Part shown: positions 1-10,100 of the stretch, piece by piece
Layout of the letters: each line of letters opens with the position of its first letter
How positions within the stretch are numbered: position 1 is the first letter of the stretch
NCBI RefSeq assembly: GCF_027943255.1
Contig: NC_072895.1
Span: 28,432,001 to 28,496,000, forward strand
Length of the DNA stretch: 64,000 nt
Direction of reading: 5' to 3'
DNA from: Anastrepha obliqua
Taxonomy: Eukaryota > Arthropoda > Insecta > Diptera > Tephritidae
Notes under the pieces: model-generated
Databases searched by the model: none
Told to the model about the DNA's origin: nothing
Seen by the model: the letters and a program-made list of their open reading frames with translations, nothing else
Translations under genes and position numbers: made by a program

Positions 1-61
1 TAACATTTGCCAAATGTCAGCCAAATGAAAGGCGATTTGTATGTACCTTCGTATGCATATC

Positions 62-165
62 CAAACACACATACATACATACATACATATATACATAAAT
101 ATACTCATACATATACATATATGACATAGTAATTATATGTATGTGACGTATGTATGTATGTACAA
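62..165. repeat. ACAT-type microsatellite
   Basis: Repeated ACAT/ATAC units are visible here, and related CA/GT runs occur at about 376-394 and 622-638. Such tracts are frequent in fly intergenic DNA. Reading frames across it are made of repeated Thr-Tyr-Val or His-Thr-Tyr codons and are not genes. Confidence 0.85.
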
Positions 166-169
166 ACGC

Positions 170-1799
170 CACTCGCAGTGCAGGCATTATTGAGATCAAG
201 AAAAAGCGACACCAAATCCCACACATCGTCACCCCAATGCTCCACATTTCCATACAAATGCACACATTTGCTGGGCACACAACAAACTCACACGACTTCC
301 ATGGACAGACGTATGTACGGCACATAAGTGTACATACATATGTAAGCAACTATGTAGGTAATTATGCACGTACGTATGTGTGTGTGTGTGCGTGCGCTTG
401 TACATGATGTCTTACAAGCCGTTTCCCGATCGCAATCGATGTCTCAGCGGTTGTTAACATTCTTGTAAATTATGTTGAATTACTGGACTGGCGCGCATTG
501 TCAGCAGCTCGTATCAAAAACATACATTGCATACATTTATATGTGGCTTTGTGCGAAACGCCGTTGCGGACCTATCCGTGAATGCCCAGAGGTAGCGGGC
601 TGTGTACTTTTATAACCATACACATACACACACACACATATGCATCAACATACTGAAAGTTTGCACGTAAGGTAGGAAGGCCATCAGCCGCCGTGCTCAC
701 CGCAGAAATAAAGTGCTTGCAATTAAAATTACCAGCCTTAAATAAACCACTCTTTAAGGGGTTTCGCCCTACCTTCCTGCCGGCATTGGTCGCCGCCTTT
801 TGTGCGCGAAGCTGCTTGTATATTTCTTTTATTTGCATTACTTTTGATTTACTCGTGTTTTATTTTATTGCATTTATTTTTCTCTGTTTTTGTGATTTTT
901 TGTTTTTTTTTTTTTTGTTGGCATTTCTCTGCGCTTCACTTAAGCAAACTTGGGGCCAAGCGCATTTGCTGCAGAGTTCAGCTGCGCAGCCACTGCCGTA
1001 TTATTGACCGTATTCATTATGTTTTTTAACCTGTCATTAAATAGCCTCGAGCTGAGCTCTTCCTTTTTGCGCCTTTTTGTCGCTTTTTTCTTACCATTTT
1101 CCCTTTTTGCTTCCTTATTTCAGCGTTCGTTTTTTTTTCAGCCTCAGCTGCACATGCCACCGGTGCTACCGCTGCATTGTAGTTTGTTTTTAATCATTTT
1201 TTTTTTGTTTTTTGCTTTATTTATTTTTATTTGCTATTATTATATGTTCGCCTCTGTTGCTGTTCCTTGTTGTTGTTGCGGTACAAATTGGTAGCCAAGT
1301 AATAATTGGTTTAAGGTTTAATGGTAAATGTCGTTTGTTACTCGCAGCTCACTTAGTTGCTCGCTGCCGGGCATTTGCCCGGTTCGAACTGTTCCCACTT
1401 AAGTTGTTGATCGTTGGTCGATTCAGGCACTGCTCGGTTGACAAAACTTCCTAGAAAGTCAAACTCTACGTGTTGTCAAGTCCAAGACAAAAGGCAATTG
1501 AAGGATCAATGCGCAGCTGTCAATGGCTACACACTTAGAAGCATCAGCTAAAGCTTAAAACAAAAAAAAAGCGAAAACGCCTGATAGTCAATCATGCCGC
1601 CGGGCAGTGAAAGCTCACACTTCGACGTTGCACGTAGCGGCATAGCGTTTAAAGTAGACAAGCGAACTATGCAAAAGGGGTATGCAACAAGCTTCTTAAT
1701 TGAGACAGAGAATATCGACGATTTCTACTGGGTACTGCACGTGACATGACAGCCTTTATGCCTCTGCTGGCCGCTCAGTAAACTGAGTATTTCAGTTCT
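170..1799. other. single-copy AT-rich DNA, no gene seen
   Basis: No transposon or protein motif was recognised. Between about 840 and 1260 the plus strand is rich in T runs, which creates long open frames full of Phe, Leu and Cys that are composition artefacts. The mix of short GC-richer blocks and T runs looks like fly intron or intergenic DNA. Confidence 0.5.
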
Positions 1800-2282
1800 T
1801 CTCTTCTTCTTAATTGGCGCGATAACCACTTACGCGATTTTGGCCGAATTTAACAAAACGCGCCAGTCGTTTCCTTCTCGTGCTAACCGACACCAATTGG
1901 AAACACCAAGTAAAGCCGAGTTCTTTTCCACCTGATCTTTCCAACGCAGAGCAGGCTTTCCTCTTCCTCTGCTACCACCAGCTGTTACCGCGCCGAATAA
2001 TTTCAGAGCTGGAGCTTTTGTATCCATTCGGACAACATGACCGACGGCCGACGTAGCCGCTAAGTCGTCGTAAAGCTCATACAGCTCGTCGATCCATCGG
2101 CTCCGATGTTCGCCGTCGTCAACGTGCAAAGGACCAAAAATCTTCTGTAGAATCTTTCTCTCAAACACTCCAAGCACCGCTTCATCGAATGTTGTCATCG
2201 TCCAAGCTTCTGCGCCATACGTTAGGACGGGTATGATGAGAGCCTTGCAGAGTGTTAGTTTTTGTTCGTCGAGAGAGGACTT
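1800..2282 (-). pseudogene. RTE-like LINE, reverse transcriptase C-terminal end
   Basis: The minus strand encodes the end of a non-LTR retrotransposon polyprotein. From about 2282 it reads a segment ending LTYGAEAWTM, then FERKILQKIFGP, then ELYELYDDL, GHVVRMD and a basic Gly/Arg-rich stretch leading to RWKDQVEK and a final NSAKIA. This order is typical of the C-terminus of RTE-type endonuclease/reverse transcriptases in insects. The frame is open from 2282 to the stop at about 1830. It is followed by a short tail ending in AAG/GAA repeats (about 1797-1815), as expected for RTE 3' ends. The copy lacks the endonuclease and catalytic RT domains, so it is a 5'-truncated dead insertion. Related copies lie at 31.1, 31.7 and 34.2-35.4 kb. 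Confidence 0.8.
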
Positions 2283-2445
2283 TACTACTCAGTTGCCTAC
2301 CTAGTGCAAAGTTGCTTCAGTTAGAAGTGCCTATAATTTTTTTTAAGCCGGGTAATGGGACTTTGTATGATCATCTTGGTTGTGAGTGAGTCAACGTTGG
2401 GCATACAAACTCACACCAAATCTTGAAGGGTAGACGAGTGGAAAG

Positions 2446-2760
2446 CATGGCGGTATCGACTACTACCTAAGTCAGTTACTCAACGGACAGGACTACTTTC
2501 TGAAATACCTGCACCATTTCCAACTGGCTGACAGCCCTTTTTGCCCCCGTTGCTCGAATACAGTAGAGATCGCAGAACCTTTGCTTTTCCACTGCAAACG
2601 TTTCAGTCAAGAACGAATAGTACAGTCAATTCTGCGTCGATTCTACTATTGATTGACAATTTCTTGAGGTCTACCCATGGAAGACGTGGGTCCGAGTTGG
2701 GCTGCTGCAGAGTAGCCACGCGCTTTTTGAAAGAACCGAATAGGAACTAGCGACCTTTCT
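2446..2760 (+). pseudogene. I/R1-like LINE C-terminal tail
   Basis: In the frame starting at 2446 the plus strand reads HGGIDYYLSQLLNG, then a CPRC zinc-knuckle motif (about 2542-2553) and LLFHCKRFSQER, before a stop at 2650. This His/Cys pattern (CPxC, then a histidine and cysteine before an arginine-rich helix) is the usual end of I/R1/LOA-type LINE ORF2 proteins after the RNase H domain. Upstream in the same frame is a stop (TAG at about 2431), and no RT domain is attached. It is a fragment. Confidence 0.65.
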
Positions 2761-3489
2761 TTGAAGTACGAAGGATCTGAGACTACTGGTGGGTGTAATC
2801 ACACGGCACACCGTCAGTGGTCAGCATATGGCTACCATGGTAATCATTGACGACCCAATATGCCTATCCTGTCTTTGCTTTGTAGATGTCCGGTGTTTTC
2901 TAGAATAAGGCTTAGGCTGCAGCAGTAGAAGCAGAAAGTTAGATTAAGTATTTAGTACTATTATAATATTTAATTAATTAGGTGGCAAGGCCAGCCAGAT
3001 TATTTTTGTTGAAGTTTTCGCCTGATACGTTAGTATTTAATTCAGATAAGTCATAACCCGACAGTTTTGAAAAAAACCTTTTATTTTTCTTTAATTTTTA
3101 GACAACCGACGACAGATACAGGCGCTTGAGTCAAATACACACTTCCGTATCAAAAAAAAAAGACAAAACAATAGTTTGTGAGTACCGGTCTGTTACACAG
3201 TCTCCGATGTTCCGTTTCCTCCACAGCCGCTTTTGAACGCAGTGGGAGAAGTGGAAACTATCGATGGCGTAAAGTAAAGTAATCGCCGGAATCTGCTCCA
3301 ACTTGACGAAAAGCTAACTCGGTTCCAGGGTGGAAATCAGCCGAGGAGGAGGAACGTTATAGTGTTAGTGGAAGCATGTCCCACAAACCATTGGTCTGAA
3401 GGTACCTTTGCACCTTTGTAGCAGCTCCAACACCGCAACCAATTTTTGAACCAACTGACCAACACGAAGCTGATGCACGGGCATGTTTT
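2761..3489. other. no gene seen
   Basis: AT-rich DNA between two transposon remnants. It may include decayed 3' UTR of the LINE fragment before it. There is no motif, RNA gene or repeat that I can support. Confidence 0.4.
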
Positions 3490-4050
3490 TGTTTATCGCA
3501 CCATTACTCGTTATAATGCAACTGGGAGCATCGCGAAACGTGATTGAGGTGGTCATCAAAAGACTGCAACGCCACGTGAAATGGTTCAAAAAGAGAAGAA
3601 GCGACTTGAACGAAATGCCCGACGAAGTGCCAAACAAATGGCGAAAGAACTGAAAGCATCTGACCGTAGCAATCGCCGCATACGGAAAAATGATCTCAAA
3701 GTCAAGCCTTACAAGATAAAAAAGGCGCATGATCTCACACCAAAGCAGCAACAAGCCAGACTTGAGAGAGCGAAGGAGTTGCTTCGCTTGGCCGAAAGCG
3801 GTCAATTTCCAAAAATTGTGTTTTATGACGAGAAAATTTTTCGAATTGACCAATTCATAAACTTCCAAAACGATGGGATTTATTTGGTCGACTCCGATTC
3901 ATACGAGAATCTGAGTCATCGATTGGCCACAGGTAGCGGTTTGGGCCGCTGTAACCGCAGATGAGCGCTCTCCAACCGTTTTCATCGAGCCTGACGTCAA
4001 GGTAAATGCGAAATATTATTGAAAAAGTATTCTGGACGTAATTTTCCAAA
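3490..4050 (+). pseudogene. Tc1/mariner transposase fragment, same family as the 58.9-60.1 kb copy
   Basis: The plus strand aligns by eye with the better copy at 59.15-59.75 kb. The DNA around 3521 (ACTGGGAGCATCGCGAAACG) parallels 59.20 kb, and the protein reads KRLERNARR, QMAKELKAS, then KELLRLAESGQFPKIVFYDEKIF. The first catalytic Asp is present in the VFYDEK motif, and the frame continues to ENLSHRLATGS. A frameshift follows at about 3940: the Trp-Ala-Ala-Val block continues in another frame, with VFIEP recognisable near 3980. The copy stops at about 4050, without the second and third catalytic residues or a right inverted repeat. It is a truncated fossil. Confidence 0.8.
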
Positions 4051-4129
4051 CTAAATTTATGGCTTTTTTAATTGGTTACACTTCGAGTGCGGGCGCTGTA
4101 TAATCAGTCCTCTCTAAGCTGCATTGAGT

Positions 4130-4640
4130 TTGTCTCAATAGTAGACTGACATGACCATAAGCTTTTTTCCTCCAGCGACCCGCTTCATTTAACTTTGATA
4201 TGCAGACCTATTGGAATAACGTGAGTCAGTGCATTAGGAGCTTCCCTAAACTATGATCTTATTGCACTGATCGTTATTGCAGAGGCTGATCTTTATATTG
4301 TGGCAAGTAATTTGGTATTGTAATCTCCTCATAGAGCTTTCCACCAAACCGCCTTGTGCAGCCCTAAAGTGTATCTATAGGTAGTTTGAAGACTCCATCT
4401 TCTTCCCAGCAAAGAGCAATTTTTGTTTTTCTTACCCGCTCTTCGATGGTCAGTTTTCAACTAAATTTGTAGTCCAAGATTATACCAAATACTTTGCGCT
4501 GGGTGAAATTGCGAGGGTTTATTCATTAACAAGTGGTAGGGTAAGATTAGATACCTTGCATGGGTTCTGTTTTACGTGGGTTAAAACGCAAGCCACAGCC
4601 TGTGGCTCAAGATTTGAGCCCACCTAGCGCACTTTGAATG
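4130..4640 (-). pseudogene. decayed LINE reverse transcriptase fragment
   Basis: On the minus strand, broken frames between about 4640 and 4350 give FNPRKTE, then FTQRKVFGIILDYKFS and TIEERVRKTKIAL. This matches the RT region just downstream of the YADD motif in I/Jockey-type LINEs (NPxKTE ... KxLGVxLDxxLxW ... HIEERVxKA). Stops and frame changes interrupt it. It sits just outside the left arm of the Spp inverted repeat. Confidence 0.5.
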
Positions 4641-5006
4641 AATCCACTGATAATGGAATATTTACATTTTAGACTCAGGCAATTTTTTTTTATAAAAAAA
4701 TCGCATAAGCAGCATTAATTAAGATCAATTTTGCATCCTAAAAAAGGGAACGAATAGAAAAACGGCCAGACATGATTATCATTTTTTACGGTCAAATGTG
4801 CTTCGAATAAAGTAAATTAAAAGATTTTCTAATTGCTAAGCTAAATGGAAGTGTATTCAAATGCATTTCTACTCAAACTTTGGCTTGGACCGATTTAAAA
4901 TACAAAACTGAAATAATCTTCGACCAAGTCATATAGATTTATAAAAATAAATATTTCCAGATACGATCTATATTAGTTCTGCATACGTTCTTAGAGCTTA
5001 AGAAAT

Positions 5007-6030
5007 TCATTTCGCTTTTTCGATCCCTTTTTTCATTTGTTCCACTGATAGTGCCAGATCCTTCTCTACTCTCTTTTTTCGGGTTCTCCTGATCTTCGTA
5101 AAAAAAAGTGTCTTTAATTCGCCACGTACTAAAGCTGCCAGTAATGGAGTTCCCATACAGGCGGGAACGAGGTGAAGCAATGCAGGCTGCACTTGTTTAA
5201 AAACGCGCATTACGAATACAGTTGCCAAGAGTCCTAGAAAATATGCTACTAGCGAGGAATAGAAATAAATGCGGCTCTCGCGCTTGGAGCTGTGACCGAA
5301 GCGTAGAAATAATGCTATAAAAATTCCCGGTATTACTATGTCACTCAGGTCCTCCCATGTCACTTAGCACAATTGGTTCCAATTAAGCCATTTGTAGGTA
5401 AATCTTGTGGGAAAACTAATTTGATTGGTGCTTCAAAACTTCTTGCTACTGTAACCGTCACGTTTGTTCCAAATACCCAGAAAATATTATAGAAGAATAA
5501 GCCACTTAACAGTATACAAGCAGTTACAATGTTATTGAGATGGAGTAGTTCTACTCCGTTCGCGGCAAAAGCTAGTCCGAACATCTTATTAGCAATCCAG
5601 TGCTTTTTGTATAAATACCACACGCCAATTAAAGACGAAATAGCCAAGAAAATGATATCATGCGTTGAAAACTTGTAGTTTACGAGTAAAATGTCTTCTT
5701 TTTGCTTGACCTCTCCTTTTGTGAAATGCATATGACAAGGTATTTTCGGTACTTAGAAGATGCGTTAAGGCTATCACACCCAAGCAGAAGAAATGTCCAG
5801 TGAGTAGAAGATTTATATGATTTTTAGAAAAAATTTTGAAGAACATGTAAAGACCAAAGAGAGCTAGCGGCCGAGGTGACCACCGGGAGAAACATCGCAT
5901 CTTTTTTAGTCATGGTTTCAGCCTTTCCGCCAGTCACCTTTTTAAGTTTGTGCAATTTAACAGAACGCATTGAACCGAACACACTTGAGAGCATGACCAA
6001 ATGTACCGAATTTTCTCTTTGTTGACGTCC
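5007..6030 (-). pseudogene. Spp-like: signal peptide peptidase (Spp/HM13) processed pseudogene, left arm
   Basis: Spp is an intramembrane aspartyl protease of the ER that cuts leftover signal peptides; its catalytic pair lies in YD and GxGD motifs. The minus strand starts at about 6030 with an N-terminal segment ending SVFGSMRSVKLHKLKK, then GGKAETMTKKDAM, FGLYMFFKIFSKNHINLLLT, WYLYKKHWIA, GVELLHLNN, FWVFGTNVTVTVARSFEAP and a C-terminal PALLHLVPAC. These follow the family order with no intron, so this is a retrocopy. It is dead. It has frameshifts near 5880, 5720 and 5360, the first catalytic motif reads YN instead of YD, and the second reads DLSD instead of GLGD. The PAL motif is intact. It keeps more of the N-terminus than the right arm. 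Confidence 0.9.
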
Positions 6031-6285
6031 ATTGTTAACACCCTGTAACTACAACTGAATGGAACGAACAAAAAATAGCAAAAAGATTTTTTAGTGTGAA
6101 ATGTTCCCTTGACAAAGCGCAGAAATCTTAAATTGTTTGAGCGCCACTTTATGAGATGTCGACTACTACAGTCACCTACCTAGAAAATAATGGATTTCTT
6201 TTGCCCCAAACTAATGCTAATTTAGCTGGGATAAAATTGCGCGTGAACCATGCAACCGTGGCATTCCGGTGTCATTGAAAGTTTT

Positions 6286-6360
6286 AGGATACAACCGGGT
6301 TTACAGCTTCCTGCCTTTAAGCTGCTTAAGGGCAGGAAGCTGTAAACCCGCTTGTATCCT
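6286..6360. other. near-perfect 75-nt hairpin in the loop of the Spp inverted repeat
   Basis: Positions 6286-6315 and 6331-6360 are reverse complements over 30 nt with about one mismatch. The arm starts AGGATACAA and ends GCTTCCTGCC. The 15-nt loop is itself almost palindromic (TTTAAGC / GCTTAAG). The size and pairing resemble a microRNA precursor or a small foldback element. Which strand might be transcribed cannot be told from the sequence. Confidence 0.75.
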
Positions 6361-6456
6361 TTAACAAACAACGAGTTTTTAATAACATTTCACCTCATAG
6401 AAATTAATTATTTAGTTCCAAGTTGTTTCCAATTCATTGTTTGACATATGAACATA

Positions 6457-7371
6457 CGTCGAAAAGGCTGAAACCATGACTAAAAAAGATGCGATGTTTC
6501 TCTCTCTTTGGTCTTTACGTGTTCCTCAACATTTTTTCTAAAAATCATATAAATCTTCTACTCACTGGATATTTCTTCTGCTTGGGTGTGATAGCCTTAG
6601 CGCATCTTCTGAGTACCGAAAATACCTTTTCATATGCATTTCACAAAAGGAGAGGTCAAGCAAAAAGAAGACATTGTAAACGACAAGTGTTCAACGCATG
6701 CTATCATTTTCTTGGCTATTTCGTCTTTAATTGGCGTGTGGTATTTATACAAAAAGCACTGGATTGCTACTAAGATGTTCGGACTAGCTTTTGCCGCGAA
6801 CGGAGTAGAACTACTCCATCTCAATAACATTGCAACTGCTTGTATACTGTTAAGTGGCTTATTCTTCCATGATATTTTCTGGGTATTTGGAACAAACGTG
6901 ACGGTTACAGTAGCAAGAAGTTTTGAAGCACCAATCAAACTAGTTTTCGTACAAGATTTACCTACAAATGGCTTAAGTGGAACCAATTTTGCTATGTTGG
7001 GCCTGGGTGACATAGTAATACCGGGAATTTTCATAGCAATATTTCTACGCTTCGACCACAGCTCCAAGCGCGAGAGCCGCATTTATTTCTATTCCTCGCT
7101 AGTAGCATATTTTCTAGGACTCTTGGCAACTGTATTCGTAATGCACGTTTTTAAACTTGCGCAGCCTGCATTGCTTTACCTCGTCGCCGCCTGTACGGGA
7201 ACTCCATTACTGGCAGCTTTAGTACATGGCGAATTAAAGACACTTTTTGCTTACGAAGATCATCCCGAGAAGAAACCTGAAAAAATGAGAGTAAAGAAGG
7301 ATCTGGCACTATCAGTGGAACAAATAAAAAAAAGGAATCAAAAAAAGCCAAATGAATTCCGTAGGCTCTAA
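6457..7371 (+). pseudogene. Spp-like: signal peptide peptidase (Spp/HM13) retrocopy, right arm, 245-aa open frame
   Basis: The longest open frame runs from ATG 6634 to the stop at 7369-7371 and encodes 245 residues, against roughly 390 in fly Spp. Upstream, frame-shifted, 6457-6620 encodes KAETMTKKDAM, LFGLY and SKNHINLLLTGYFF. A shared deletion and frameshift near 6615 removes the link to VPKIPFHMHFTKGE. The main frame has HDIFWVFGT (the catalytic Asp is kept but the Tyr before it is His), NFAMLGLGDIVIPGIF with the second catalytic Asp, and QPALLYLVAAC, where the usual Pro after Val is Ala. It ends with a lysine-rich tail. It lacks the first transmembrane helices in frame, so a working protease is unlikely, but its catalytic core has decayed less than that of the left arm. 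Confidence 0.9.
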
Positions 7372-7576
7372 GAACGTATGCAGAACTAATATAGATCGGG
7401 TCTGGAAATATTTATTTGTATAAGTCTATATGACTTGGTCGAAGGTTATGCCAGTTTTGTATTTTAAATCGGTCCAAGCCAAAGTTTGAGTAGAAATGCA
7501 TTTGAATACTCTTCCATTTAGCTTAGCAATTAGAAAATCTTTTAATTTAACTTATTCGAAGCACATTTTACAGTTT

Positions 7577-7860
7577 TTCTTTGATGAAGTGGAAAGTATC
7601 TTCCAATTTTTCTGTGAATGCCCTGCCCTATTGAAAGCGAGGTTGTTAGCCCTTGGCAAACCGCTTTTTGAGAACCTTGAAGAAGTGGCTGGTACAGATA
7701 TAAGCAACTTGAAAGGTTTCTGAAACGCACAGACTGGCTATAGTCGTAAAGGAATAATCGTTTAACTTGTTGGTAGCGAGGATGTGGCAATAAAATGATG
7801 CGGAAACACTAACTGGGTTCTTGGTGAATCACCATTTAAGCCAACCAACCAACAAACTTG
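7577..7860 (+). pseudogene. LINE ORF2 C-terminal tail and 3' end
   Basis: The plus strand reads DEVESIFQFFCECPALLKAR, then LGKPLFENLEEV and SNLKGF before a stop at about 7721. The ExxxxxFxCxCPAL pattern is the zinc-knuckle tail of I/LOA/Jockey-type LINE ORF2. About 110 bp of 3' UTR follows and ends in tandem CCAAC units near 7840-7852, a form of 3' end seen in such LINEs. Only the last 60 residues or so survive, directly abutting the right arm of the Spp repeat. Confidence 0.7.
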
Positions 7861-8009
7861 CAAGTATTTACACATCTCAGGTGTTCTTCAAATGGCATTT
7901 CGCCCAACCATACCAAGATAACCTAGAAACAATAGTAGGCTTATGTCGTTTACCGTAACTTGTATGAAATTTTACCCCAAATTCGCTAGGGGATTATATT
8001 AGATTAGAT

Positions 8010-9676
8010 TTATGGGGGTTTGGAAAAGTCCAAGCACTCAGTCAAAAGACCATTTCCCAGATTCAAATATAGGCGCATTCCATACCTCGACCGTATGACG
8101 TTCAACGATTCTGTATCCACACCAAAAACGAAGTGGTAACAATTTCCATATTTAGGATCCGTCCCCGCTTTAGTATAGTGGTATGATCTCCAGTGCTTCG
8201 TATAAAGTCTCTTGTTCAGGGCATGGGACCTAGAGATGATCGCATGCGACTCCCTTGGAGGCTGAGGGATCAGCATGCTCACCCTCACCAGTTTTTGAAT
8301 TTTGTTCATCTGCCGAATGACAAACTTACATCCTTCAAACGCTGGCATCGCAGCCATAGTTTAGGGATTGAGTGTTTGCCCATTGTACCTTCAAGATACC
8401 TTGCTCAACTCTCATTCGCTCGAATCTAGGTACATCTTTCGATTTCCATATCGCCTCCCAGACTTGACTGTCGACAAAATCCAATTGTGTTTGGGGTCAA
8501 TTGGATATGTCCATCGCCACAGATCTCCACCATCATACCACTGGCTGCTGCCGCAGCATAGTTACCTCCAACGGACAAAAGTGGATCACTAGGCAGACCA
8601 AGTTTCGCGCTCGCTACTGCGCTCTTAGCCCCCTCGGCACACGTTCCTCTGGATTCGTTGGTACTACTACCAGGAGCTTGATTGCTGCAAGAGGCTCCTC
8701 CTGCTGTCACTACAACCTGTTGTCTAAGGTTGCTTACTTCGGATTCCGGTTTAGTACCCTTCTTCCTTTTCTTTTTCCTCGTGCGAACTGGTGCGCTCAC
8801 CGTTGCTTCATCTGTCAAGGTGACCAGATCAGATGGGTCATCATCAGATCTGTTCCTCTTGCCAGATTCGGCTACAGGAGTGGACGAAGACAGATGAGCC
8901 GCAATTTCGGCTCGAGTGGCAGCTGGCATAGCGACGTTAGCCGTAGTCATATCCACTATTTCTCTTGCCTTCTTCGCGTTCCTCTGCCTTTGCCGCTTCT
9001 TCTACCTATTAGACAGATTTTCTCCTGAAGCTGGCATTTGTTCCGTGACCATTGGTGCGCTGGTACTTTCTGAGCGTGAACTCTGATTAACCATAGCCCC
9101 AACAGTCGCCGAAACTGGTACCAGGACAGGAACCAATTTGGGTTTCTCAGTCGTGGTGAGATGACAGGCAAGGGTTACCTGCGTCTTAACTACGTCTGCG
9201 TCCTCCAAATTGCCTCCCGAATCAGAGGCTTTCTTTACAGCCGTTAGTGCAGTGGTACTTTTCGGATTTGCATCCAAATTAACCACATTATATCCGTCCG
9301 CAGAGGAAGGCGCCAGAGCACTGAAACGTAAATGAGCCAGCGCAGCCTCCCCAGGGTCAGCTAAAGCGTTTGCAGGGGTCGCCTGTATCTCCATTGCTTT
9401 CGCTGGTTCCACTGAGCTAAGCTCATTTTCACCCAGTAACAGGCTCTCTATAGAGCTACGTATAGAGCCTGACGAGGATGCACCGTCCAATAGGTGTCCA
9501 TCCTCAATCAGTAGCTTGCTTCCTCCAGGGCCCTGATTTTCAGCCCTGGTCGTCTTGATGGTGAATGAGTTTTGGGCCTGCACATCCGTTGCCCAAGCCG
9601 CTGGAGAACCAGCGGGAGGATTGCCACAAGTGTGGGTACCTCGTGCAGAGTAGTCCTGGTTTGTACTCATTTCCAT
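8010..9676 (-). pseudogene. LINE ORF1 (gag-like) with DUF4780-like C-terminus
   Basis: Reading from ATG 9676 on the minus strand, one frame continues to about 8426, broken only by a TAG at 9004-9002. Residues before and after the stop are in the same frame (ENLSNR, stop, KKRQRQRNAKKAREIVD). The N-terminal 350 residues or so are low-complexity Ala/Ser/Thr/Pro-rich, with a basic patch RTRKKKRKKG. A frameshift between 8426 and 8357 leads to FEGCKFVIRQMNKIQKLV, VSMLIPQPP, then KHWRSYHYTKAGTDPK and FVFGVDTESLNVIRSR, with YLNLG near the end. This last part resembles DUF4780, a domain of dipteran LINE ORF1 proteins. No ORF2 follows on the minus strand, so the copy is cut at its 3' side. Confidence 0.65.
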
Positions 9677-10100
9677 TTGTGTGGTGGTCCTGCCACTGTT
9701 GAAGAGGAACCCGTTATCGACAGTTCAAGTCTAGTTCCGTAGTGTTCTGTTTTAACTCAGTAATCACTCACTCTATTTGTCATCCGACAGCAAGGGATCT
9801 TACTGAGTTAAGTAGCAGGGGTACCTCACTCCTGCGTGATTCTTCATCACGCACTAACGGTCTTGGCCTAGAAGAGGCTATGGGGTTGGAATAACCCTCT
9901 GTACTGCGCATATCTACGCCCTGTGCCGTCCTCATAGTAATAATGGTCAGTCCTAAGAACGACTCATACAGTGAGAACAAACACCTAACCCCAATCGGGG
10001 ATACTTAAGTGGAAAAAGTATTTCGCTTCATTACGCTGCCAAATCTGAGCTCCTCAATAGTTGACGGCTATTGTTTAGCGACGCTAACCAAACCAACTGA
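9677..10100 (-). other. probable 5' UTR of the LINE ORF1 copy
   Basis: The DNA immediately upstream of ATG 9676 on the minus strand has no coding signal. It is probably LINE 5' UTR, ending around the short ACCAAACCAACTGACC run near 10087. The outer border cannot be fixed from a single copy. Confidence 0.35.

Larger units (their letters stand above)
4788..7576. repeat. large inverted repeat of a signal peptide peptidase retrocopy
   Basis: Arms 4788-5935 (read on the minus strand) and 6457-7576 (plus strand) are inverted copies of each other. They cover nearly the same coding segment plus about 190 bp of shared 3' flank, for example 4980 against 7373 and 4800 against 7560. The loop of about 520 bp holds extra Spp N-terminal coding sequence attached to the left arm and a short perfect hairpin. 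The translated arms differ at roughly 10% of residues, so the duplication is not brand new. Both arms share the same small deletion and frameshift near the 'HLLS' segment, which shows that the broken retrocopy existed before it was duplicated. LINE remnants abut both outer ends. Confidence 0.85.

Noticed and set aside
693..1300. Long plus-strand frames rich in Phe and Leu
   Set aside because: They come from T runs; no start context, domain or codon bias supports a gene.
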